NCBI GenBank assembly: GCA_049511115.1
Contig: JBEKYH010000119.1
Coordinates: forward strand, 1-11,666
Length of the DNA stretch: 11,666 nt
Source: JBEKYH01 sp049511115
GTDB lineage: Bacteria > Planctomycetota > Phycisphaerae > Tepidisphaerales > Tepidisphaeraceae
Direction: 5' to 3'
Shown here in pieces: positions 6,927 through 11,666 of the stretch. The notes beneath the pieces were generated by a model, which had not been told where the DNA came from, ran no database searches, and worked only from the letters and a program-made list of their open reading frames with translations. Each line of letters starts with the position of its first letter. Positions within the stretch are counted from its first letter, which is position 1. The position numbers and the translations under genes are program-made.

Positions 6927-8423
6927 TCAATTCGCGGGTTGCGTAGCCGGGATCGCCGGCGCCTTGATGTAGTTCCCCACCCAATTAAAAAACGCGGGGA
7001 AATTCGGTACGTCCGTGTGCCCGCCGGAATGCTGCCGCCAGGCAAGCTGGCCGCCGATCAATTGCCCGACCGGCGGCATCGGATCGTGCAGAAAATCGCC
7101 CGGCGTACCCAGGCCCTTTGCGCCCAGCAGTTCGTACACGGGTCCCGCGAGGACCGCCGCCATAAAGCTGCCGTGCGCATCCACCCATTTAGGATCGCCC
7201 GCCGATTCCACGCCATAGCTGATGAAGCACGGCCGCGGCGCGCACAGCGCGATCAGCTCGTGCGAATCCACCGGCAAATCCGAAGCATTCTTCGCCCCGA
7301 ACGTCGCGTCGGCGGCGCCATACTTGATGAAATTCCCCGCCATCCAGTAATACTCACCGCCGGTGAGGTTCTCGACCGCTTCGCCAAAATCATGGCGATG
7401 CAGCTTGACGCCGCCTTCGCCCGACGACGCGACAAACGCCACCGCCACGCGCGGCTCAAAGGCTTCACTGACAATCGCCGCCTTCCCATAACGTGAAACG
7501 CCTTCAACGCCGACCTTCGTGGCATCGACCTTGGAATCGGGATTGGCCTGGAAGTAATCGATAAGCCGGCTGACTCCCCACTGCCATGCCCGCAGCGCGC
7601 CCCAATCATCCGGCTTGCGCGGCTGTCCCTTATTGACCAATCCGATGATCCCCTGACGCAGCGCATTGCCTCCCGCGTCGGCCTGAACGCTGCCAGGATC
7701 GAGATTCCCGTAACCCCAGCCGTGCGCGATCGCCTGCTGCGTCCAGGGCGCGGCTCCACCCCCGCGCGCGCGGCCGGGAGCGGCTGGGCCGCCTGGCGCG
7801 CGACCCGGCGCGGCTGCCGGCCCGCGGCGGCCGCCGCCAAACCCGCCGCCAAAGCTGCCGCCGAACTGAATGAGAATCGGCACGGGACCCACCACGTCCG
7901 TGGGAACGGTGAAGCTGGCCCGAATGGTCACGGTAATCTGCGGGTAATCGCTGGTATCGACGTGCCCCTCAAGTCGTTTGGTCACCACAGGAACGCCGCC
8001 GCTCGTACCCGGCGTGCTGCTGATCACCGTCCACGTCACGCTCGGCGTGCCAGCGGGAATCCGCCCGTACACTTCCCGCTCAAAGTCCTCGAGTATCTCC
8101 GCGCGCCGCGCCGGCCACTGCGCGGCCGTCGTCACCTTCGTGCCATCTTTCATCGTCAGCGCATCCGGCAGCGTGCTCATCCAGTCATCTGCCGTCGCCT
8201 CGTCAAAGCCCTTGCCCGTCTGTGTGCTGCCATTCTTCCCCGGCCGCAGCGCCTTGATGCCAAGCTGGTCCATCATGTTTTGATGGTCGTCGTACGCGGC
8301 GGGAGCTTTCGGCACATCCTGCCCGCGCGACATTTCATGTGGCGCAACCGCGGCAATGGCGATTGTGAGCAGCCATCGAATTCCCGAACGAGACAGAGAA
8401 GCCGAGACTTTAGGTTTGACCAC
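6927..8423 (-). CDS. Exported alpha/beta-hydrolase, CE15 glucuronoyl esterase-like
   Basis: This 498-aa protein resembles carbohydrate esterase family 15, which cleaves ester bonds between glucuronoyl side chains of xylan and lignin alcohols. A hydrophobic stretch (about 16-27) acts as a signal peptide. Family features are 'R-E-V-Y-G-R-I-P' near 117-124, the nucleophile elbow G-V-S-R-Y-G-K-A-A with Ser310 (CE15 consensus G-C-S-R-x-G-K), the later 'L-C-A-P-R-P' strand near 392-397, and 'H-S-G-G-H' with His465 and His469 as catalytic-base candidates. The usual CE15 glutamate 23 residues after Ser is a serine here. The nearest acidic residue is Glu336, and Glu406, Asp410 and Asp415 are alternatives. 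Residues about 187-227 form a Gly/Ala/Pro/Arg insertion with a decapeptide repeat. The start is a GTG at 8423, chosen because the exact anti-Shine-Dalgarno complement AAGGAGGT lies 4 bases before it and a short basic signal-peptide start follows. ATGs at 8441 and 8480 are alternatives. Confidence 0.8.
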   Translation of the reverse strand: MVKPKVSASLSRSGIRWLLTIAIAAVAPHEMSRGQDVPKAPAAYDDHQNMMDQLGIKALRPGKNGSTQTGKGFDEATADDWMSTLPDALTMKDGTKVTTAAQWPARRAEILEDFEREVYGRIPAGTPSVTWTVISSTPGTSGGVPVVTKRLEGHVDTSDYPQITVTIRASFTVPTDVVGPVPILIQFGGSFGGGFGGGRRGPAAAPGRAPGGPAAPGRARGGGAAPWTQQAIAHGWGYGNLDPGSVQADAGGNALRQGIIGLVNKGQPRKPDDWGALRAWQWGVSRLIDYFQANPDSKVDATKVGVEGVSRYGKAAIVSEAFEPRVAVAFVASSGEGGVKLHRHDFGEAVENLTGGEYYWMAGNFIKYGAADATFGAKNASDLPVDSHELIALCAPRPCFISYGVESAGDPKWVDAHGSFMAAVLAGPVYELLGAKGLGTPGDFLHDPMPPVGQLIGGQLAWRQHSGGHTDVPNFPAFFNWVGNYIKAPAIPATQPAN

Positions 8424-8427
8424 GCGG

Positions 8428-8435
8428 ACCTCCTT
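8428..8435 (-). promoter_or_regulatory. Perfect Shine-Dalgarno deciding the CE15-like start
   Basis: On the minus strand, AAGGAGGT (8435 to 8428) is fully complementary to the 3' end of 16S rRNA as found in most bacteria. Four bases later is a GTG (8423). The upstream ATGs in the same frame (8441, 8480) have no ribosome binding site, and this site would lie inside the coding region if they were used. It therefore favours the GTG start. Confidence 0.6.
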
Positions 8436-8550
8436 CGCCATCAGCGACGTGCAGGCGCAAATGGTAACCAGGTGGGTCATTGATAGGTAGAGTCAAAGCC
8501 CTCTTTCTTGCGATTTGTGCGGGAAATCACCGATTCTGACTTAAGATCTC

Positions 8551-9075
8551 TCATGCCTCTATCCACGCGTGGCCCACCCACGGAACGTCTATGTCCGTAT
8601 CAAGCCGCAAACGGAGAATCAATTGGGCGGCGTGATGCTGGATGTGGCGGATGTTATAGACGTGAAGCTCCGCACGCGAGCACTTGCGCCGGCGAAACCC
8701 CGACGGCCCGGCGAGCGCGTCGGCCGATTCCCCTGCGATGACCTCCTGCGCCTTGCGGCGAACATTCTGGAGATAGCTCAGGATAAAAGGCTTCTCGTAC
8801 AACTGCACCTGTTGTCGATCTTCCAACTCTTCGTAATCCCCAAAGTCGGCCTTGTGCTCGATGTGAAACGCCTGCCGTTTTAATGCGGCGACATCGTCAC
8901 TGGGCTGAAGGTAGATGTCCGCGAAGAACACCGCGTGAAAAGCGGCCTGGCAAAACTTCCACGCCGCGACGCGCTCGTTCCAGCTCGATTCGGGGCAGCG
9001 CACCACGGCGAGATTGAGCGTACAGAGCGAGGCTTCGTATTGGTGGGCGAGTAGTTCCGCCAGAGTGTCGCGCAT
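8551..9075 (-). CDS. DinB superfamily-like protein
   Basis: This 174-aa cytoplasmic protein is predicted to be a four-helix bundle of the DinB type. The metal-binding triad of that superfamily is recognisable: His47 in 'A-F-H-A-V-F-F' in the second helix, and an H-x3-H pair at His144 and His148 in 'R-H-I-Q-H-H-A-A-Q-L' near the C-terminus. The spacing and length (about 150-180 residues) fit. Members include thiol-dependent transferases (bacillithiol- or mycothiol-linked) and many uncharacterised proteins, so the substrate cannot be named. No hydrophobic signal is present. Only a weak AGG (9081-9083) precedes the ATG by 5 bases. It stands alone: 127 bases to the esterase start downstream and 60 bases from the TPR-YggX gene upstream. 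The latter spacer carries a short direct repeat, so co-transcription with its neighbour is possible but unproven. Confidence 0.75.
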   Translation of the reverse strand: MRDTLAELLAHQYEASLCTLNLAVVRCPESSWNERVAAWKFCQAAFHAVFFADIYLQPSDDVAALKRQAFHIEHKADFGDYEELEDRQQVQLYEKPFILSYLQNVRRKAQEVIAGESADALAGPSGFRRRKCSRAELHVYNIRHIQHHAAQLILRLRLDTDIDVPWVGHAWIEA

Positions 9076-9091
9076 AATGGCCTAAACGTTT

Positions 9092-9116
9092 TCTCGGCGT
9101 CTCTGTGTCTCGGCGT
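9092..9116. repeat. Direct repeat TCTCGGCGT in intergenic spacer
   Basis: TCTCGGCGT occurs at 9092-9100 and 9108-9116, a 16-base period separated by CTCTGTG. The surrounding text (TCTCGGCGTCTCTGTG, then TCTCGGCGT) resembles low-complexity intergenic phrases seen many times in some environmental genomes. It fills most of the 60-base gap between two minus-strand genes. I see no terminator or promoter here. Confidence 0.5.
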
Positions 9117-9135
9117 TCATCCCTTCCGCCTCCCC

Positions 9136-9738
9136 CTACCCCTGCGACAAATGCAAAAACTCCCGAATCTGCTGATCCCAGATTTTCCCCGCCTTGGGAT
9201 CATCCAGCGGCAGGCGAAGCTCATTGATCACTTTGGTCCCCATGGCAATCGCGTCGCGCCAGCAGTTGGCGCAGATGTTCTCAAAAATCTCCTTCCCGAA
9301 TTCCCCGCGCATGGGCGGCTTGGGAAGCTTCGGCCGCGTCAGGCCGCAGCGCTTGCAGATGACCTCTCCCTCGCCCGCGGCCGGCAGCGGGCGCTCGGCC
9401 GCTTCTTCGACCGGCACGGGCGCGCCCAGTTCCTTGAGCATCTCGATCATCTCGCGCTTGGGCAGCGTTTCGCCGCGCGCGGTCGCGATCTTGACGCCTC
9501 GCGTAAGGCGCTCGATGGCCTGCTCATGGTGGTTGAGTTTCACCAGCGCCTGGGCCAGCAACTGATAGGCGCGCCCCATGTTGGCATTAAGCTCCACCAC
9601 GCGGCTGAGACTGTCGGCGGCCTCCTGGTAACGTCCGGCGTCGAGGAGGGCGCGGCCGAGGGAAAAATGCCCCAGCTCATTGGTCGGGTCGGCCTCGGCC
9701 ATTTTCTGGAAACGCTCAATCACGCCCGGCTCTGCCAT
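9136..9738 (-). CDS. TPR protein fused to a YggX-like Fe(2+)-trafficking domain
   Basis: This 200-aa cytoplasmic protein has two parts. Residues about 4-90 are TPR repeats ('G-H-F-S-L-G-R-A-L-L-D-A-G-R-Y-Q-E-A' near 23-40 and a second unit near 57-80). Residues about 126-197 align without gaps, from memory, to E. coli YggX, the Fe(2+)-trafficking/oxidative-damage protection protein: Cys128 matches the YggX Cys7, G-E-F-G-K-E-I at 145-151 matches G-E-L-G-K-R-I, Trp160 matches Trp39, and T-x-x-I-N-E at 168-173 matches T-M-L-I-N-E. Stand-alone YggX is about 90 residues. Unlike YggX, this domain has four cysteines in two CxxC pairs (128/131 and 156/159), suggesting a bound metal such as Zn or Fe. 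A role in iron supply or repair of oxidised Fe-S proteins is inferred. The start is the ATG at 9738, with GGAG (9745-9748) 6 bases upstream. An ATG at 9765 is in frame but has no such site. Confidence 0.8.
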   Translation of the reverse strand: MAEPGVIERFQKMAEADPTNELGHFSLGRALLDAGRYQEAADSLSRVVELNANMGRAYQLLAQALVKLNHHEQAIERLTRGVKIATARGETLPKREMIEMLKELGAPVPVEEAAERPLPAAGEGEVICKRCGLTRPKLPKPPMRGEFGKEIFENICANCWRDAIAMGTKVINELRLPLDDPKAGKIWDQQIREFLHLSQG

Positions 9739-9790
9739 CGGTAGCTCCAATCCAAACGGGTGCAACTCTTCCCCGCGGCGACCCCGTCCT

Positions 9791-9832
9791 CTTACCCCCT
9801 CGCCCTGTATTCAGGGAGAGGGTTGGGGTGAG
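9791..9832. repeat. Imperfect REP-like palindrome
   Basis: A left arm (9791-9807) and a right arm (9812-9832) pair around the loop TATT. The inner stem CCCTCGCCCTG/CAGGGAGAGGG has one mismatch, and an outer stem CTTACC/GGTGAG pairs past a 4-base bulge. The 'CCCTC-x-CCCTG ... CAGGG-x-GAGGGTTGGGGTGAGGG' text looks like a dispersed intergenic repeat known from many bacterial genomes. It lies 53 bases upstream of the TPR-YggX start, between that gene and a terminator hairpin. The long repeated-sequence feel, not a T-run, is the reason for calling it a repeat rather than a terminator. Confidence 0.65.
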
Positions 9833-9874
9833 GGTTCTTCACAGGTCGCCACAGTCCAGCGCCACACCCAATCC

Positions 9875-9923
9875 AAAGGCCGGAAAAATGCGGCGTTAAC
9901 ACCGCATTTTCCGGCCGCTTTTC
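9875..9923 (-). terminator. Long terminator hairpin after the 91-aa gene
   Basis: GGCCGGAAAAATGCGG (9878-9893) pairs with CCGCATTTTCCGGCC (9902-9916): a 15-bp stem with a single bulged A and an 8-base loop. Read on the minus strand it comes 40 bases after the TAA of the 91-aa gene and is followed by TTT. Read on the plus strand it is followed by GCTTTT. It could act in both directions, but only the minus-strand gene ends here. Confidence 0.6.
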
Positions 9924-9956
9924 CCGCATCAAAACTTGTCTCTGCACGATCCTGAA

Positions 9957-10232
9957 TTATAGGCCGCGTCCGTCGGCGGCCTGCATGCGGACCGAATCAT
10001 AGAACCCGACAATCATGTACAAGCCCTTTAGCTCCTCGTCGATGTCGGCCCGGCGTCGCTCCAGCTCGCGGATTTTCTGCCGGTAAGGCTCAACCTGCCG
10101 GTCGATGGTCCGATCCATCTCGGTGCGGGCTTTTTCCAGAATGTCACGCGGCACCTGGCCCCCGCCAACGAGTTCCTCGGCGATCTTGGTGGATTCGTGC
10201 CGAACCGGCACGGGTAATTTTGCTACAGCCAT
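9957..10232 (-). CDS. Small predicted helical protein, function unknown
   Basis: I do not recognise this 91-aa protein. Residues about 28-80 are strongly helical and charged (K-x-R-x-E-M-D-R-x-I-D-R-x-V-E-P-Y-R-Q-K-I-R-E-L-E-R-R-R-A-D-I-D-E-E pattern), with heptad-like spacing, so a coiled coil or helical hairpin is likely. No cysteine, signal peptide or membrane segment is present. The N-terminus is Ala/Val/Pro-rich. That it is a real gene is supported by a strong Shine-Dalgarno AAAGGAG (10238-10244) 5 bases before the ATG, and by a long hairpin terminator 40 bases after the TAA, which makes it a single-gene transcript. A -10-like GATAAT lies on the same strand at 10284-10289, but no matching -35 is seen. 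A role as a small scaffold or regulatory partner is only a guess. Confidence 0.7.
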   Translation of the reverse strand: MAVAKLPVPVRHESTKIAEELVGGGQVPRDILEKARTEMDRTIDRQVEPYRQKIRELERRRADIDEELKGLYMIVGFYDSVRMQAADGRGL

Positions 10233-10244
10233 AATGGCTCCTTT

Positions 10245-10562
10245 CTTTGCGGCCTCCGGCCGCTGCTATGCTGGAAACTAGCGATTATCGGACGATACGG
10301 CAAGCGGCGTGTCGGCGGAGTTCAGTTGGGATCGTCGGGTTTGCGACAACAATATCGCGGATGAGCAAATCGGACTCTCGGGCAGCCGGTGATCGAAACG
10401 CGGAGATCAATGCAGGAATGCCAGGGAACGATTCGAGAACTTCGCTTGCCAAGGGGGCTATGTGCTCGTCACCGCGCCGAATTGCACGCACCCCAAATAC
10501 CGCCACCATGCGCCGCCAGCTATGATTGCCCCCCGCCGGACCGGCCCCCGACCCGGTGGCTT
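10245..10562. other. Gene-poor stretch before the acyltransferase gene
   Basis: This stretch of about 320 bases separates two divergent genes and holds no gene I can support. The most credible content is a GATAAT (-10-like, minus strand, 10284-10289) that could serve the 91-aa gene. A 74-codon minus-strand frame (10285-10509) has no Shine-Dalgarno and weaker third-position GC bias than its neighbours. The plus-strand frames here are not conserved in any way I recognise. The acyltransferase gene must have its promoter in the right half, but no consensus -35/-10 pair stands out. The region just before 10563 is very C-rich. Confidence 0.5.
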
Positions 10563-11645
10563 ATGCCAATCCAAGCACAGAACAATCGCCTTCGCGGCCT
10601 GGACGGCCTGCGCGCCTTGGCCGTCATGGGAGTCATCTTCCTGCACCTCTATTCCGGCGGCTCCTTGCCGCGCACCCCCTTCTGGGCCGCCGTTTCCCAG
10701 CACGGCGGCGACGGCGTCACCATCTTCTTCGTCCTCTCCGGCTTTCTCATCACCTGGCTCCTGCTGGCCGAGGAGGAAAAAACCGGCGGCCTTCATATTC
10801 CGGCCTTTTACACGCGCCGGTTTCTTCGCATCGTTCCGCCCGCGCTGGCGTATCTGCTTTTCGTGCGCCTGCTCGCTGCGGTCGGCATTCTCCACGCCTC
10901 CTGGGGCGACGTGTTCCAAGCCCTGTTTTTCGTGAGAAACATCTTCACCCAGGGCCCCCAGGAGACGCTCCACTATTGGTCGCTCGCCGTCGAGGAACAG
11001 TTTTATCTTCTCTGGCCCCTGATGCTCCTATTGATGCGGCCGCGCCTGCGCCTGCCGCTGACGCTGCTGCTGGTCGTGTTCGCTCCCTTTTGGCGCATGG
11101 ATGTACTTGGCGGCACTCCGCTGGGACCCGTCTCGTTGTGGCGCACCGACATCGTCTACGACAGCCTCATGACCGGATGCCTGCTGGCCCTGCTCCGCCG
11201 GAGCCGGCTCGTGGGCAAGCTGATGGACGGGAAAATCCTGGGAAGCCCGGCCATATTGCTCGCCAGTGCCGCCGCCTTCTGGATCACTCTGCTCCCCTGG
11301 GCGCCAACGCAAATGGGTTTGTCATTTGCCCCCTCGATCTTTAACGTCGGCATCGCCCTGGCGATCAACTACGTCGTCCAGGGAAAGCAAACACCCCTCG
11401 ATTGGCTCTTGAACTGCCCGCCCGTCGTCTGGATTGGCCAGCTTTCCTACAGCCTTTATCTCTGGCAGCAATTCTTCTGTCACAAGGGCGCCGGTGGCAT
11501 CTTCTGGGTGCGCGCCTTCCCGCAGAATCTCCTGTTTTCCTTAGCGTGCGCTGCCCTGAGCTTTTATCTGATCGAGCGCCCCGCCGCGGCACTTCGCCGC
11601 CGCATGGAATGGGTCAAGACCAAACCCCCGCCCCAGGGAATTTAA
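10563..11645 (+). CDS. Acyltransferase 3 (AT3) family membrane protein
   Basis: This 360-aa integral membrane enzyme belongs to the acyltransferase-3 family (PF01757), which moves acyl groups, often acetyl, onto sugars of exported polysaccharides, lipopolysaccharide or antibiotics. The N-terminal block 'N-R-L-R-G-L-D-G-L-R-A-L-A-V' is typical, with the R-x10-H motif formed by Arg17 and His28. Next come G-D-G-V-T-I-F-F-V-L-S-G-F-L-I-T near 52-67, the Y-x-R-R-F-L-R-I-V-P-P segment near 83-93, and 'Y-W-S-L-A-V-E-E-Q-F-Y-L-L-W-P' near 139-153. 'L-S-Y-S-L-Y-L-W' follows near 295-302, and the end carries 'Y-L-I-E-R-P'. About ten membrane helices are expected. It has no fused SGNH domain, so it is the stand-alone type. 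The start at 10563 is placed by the conserved N-terminus. The frame is open further upstream, but those residues are unlike the family. GGTGG (10555-10559) is only a weak ribosome site. The substrate is not deducible from the neighbours. Confidence 0.92.
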   Translation: MPIQAQNNRLRGLDGLRALAVMGVIFLHLYSGGSLPRTPFWAAVSQHGGDGVTIFFVLSGFLITWLLLAEEEKTGGLHIPAFYTRRFLRIVPPALAYLLFVRLLAAVGILHASWGDVFQALFFVRNIFTQGPQETLHYWSLAVEEQFYLLWPLMLLLMRPRLRLPLTLLLVVFAPFWRMDVLGGTPLGPVSLWRTDIVYDSLMTGCLLALLRRSRLVGKLMDGKILGSPAILLASAAAFWITLLPWAPTQMGLSFAPSIFNVGIALAINYVVQGKQTPLDWLLNCPPVVWIGQLSYSLYLWQQFFCHKGAGGIFWVRAFPQNLLFSLACAALSFYLIERPAAALRRRMEWVKTKPPPQGI

Positions 11646-11666
11646 TTCGCGGCCCGGCTATCCCCG

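Noticed and set aside
6908..7045. Longer start (ATG at 7045) for the SGNH hydrolase
   Set aside because: It would overlap the end of the CE15-like gene and bury the signal peptide. GGAG plus the ATG at 6907 explains the start.
8424..8480. Longer starts (ATG at 8480 or 8441) for the CE15-like esterase
   Set aside because: Neither has a ribosome site, while a perfect AAGGAGGT sits before the GTG at 8423. Kept as alternatives only.
7722..8483. 253-codon plus-strand frame opposite the CE15-like gene
   Set aside because: It is very rich in Arg/Ala from the GC-rich repeat region on the other strand, with no recognisable motif.
10389..10562. Upstream extension of the acyltransferase frame
   Set aside because: The 58 extra residues are Pro/Arg/Cys-rich and unlike AT3 N-termini, which begin close to the R-G-L-D-G-L-R block.
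1..11666. CRISPR array, tRNA or rRNA gene, insertion sequence, prophage or toxin-antitoxin pair
   Set aside because: I looked for regularly spaced repeats, transposase or integrase motifs and RNA-gene signatures and found none. The only repeats are the short ones listed.

Overview
The window looks like a piece of a GC-rich Gram-negative genome, most likely a Planctomycetota member, possibly of the Phycisphaerae side. I infer this from three things. A secreted TPR protein carries the 'LDAN-x-R-I-GSGG-x-N' N-terminal motif that I associate with planctomycete exported proteins. Several genes have classical signal peptides ending in C-R-A. The gene mix (DCC plus HTTM pair, CE15-like and SGNH esterases, DinB-like protein) is common in that phylum. 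No rRNA or tRNA is present to confirm the taxonomy.

Left part (1-6076, mostly + strand): the 5' end of a TIGR04255-family gene leaves the window on the minus strand. It is divergent from metG (416-1963), a short methionyl-tRNA synthetase. Then come a secreted low-complexity/TPR protein with a clear extended -10 promoter (2053-3855), a DCC-family (DUF393) thioredoxin-like protein (3947-4366), and a multi-membrane-span HTTM / vitamin K-dependent carboxylase-like protein (4448-6076). The DCC and HTTM genes form a pair that recurs in many bacteria.

Middle and right part (6107-10232, minus strand): read in transcription order, there is a 91-aa helical protein of unknown function with a hairpin terminator, a TPR protein fused to a YggX-like Fe(2+)-trafficking domain, a DinB-like protein, and a two-gene unit of exported esterases (CE15-like glucuronoyl-esterase-type hydrolase, then a GDSL/SGNH hydrolase). 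The last two are 19 nt apart and probably co-transcribed for work on ester-decorated polysaccharide. A 16-bp perfect tandem duplication sits where the HTTM gene and the esterase unit converge.

Right end (10233-11666): a 330-base stretch with no convincing gene precedes a complete acyltransferase-3 membrane protein (10563-11645, + strand).

No CRISPR array, insertion sequence, prophage or defence island is visible. The items most worth a second look are the TPR-YggX fusion with two CxxC pairs, and the CE15-like esterase with a decapeptide-repeat Gly/Pro/Ala/Arg insertion and a displaced acidic residue. I see no clear new multi-gene system.
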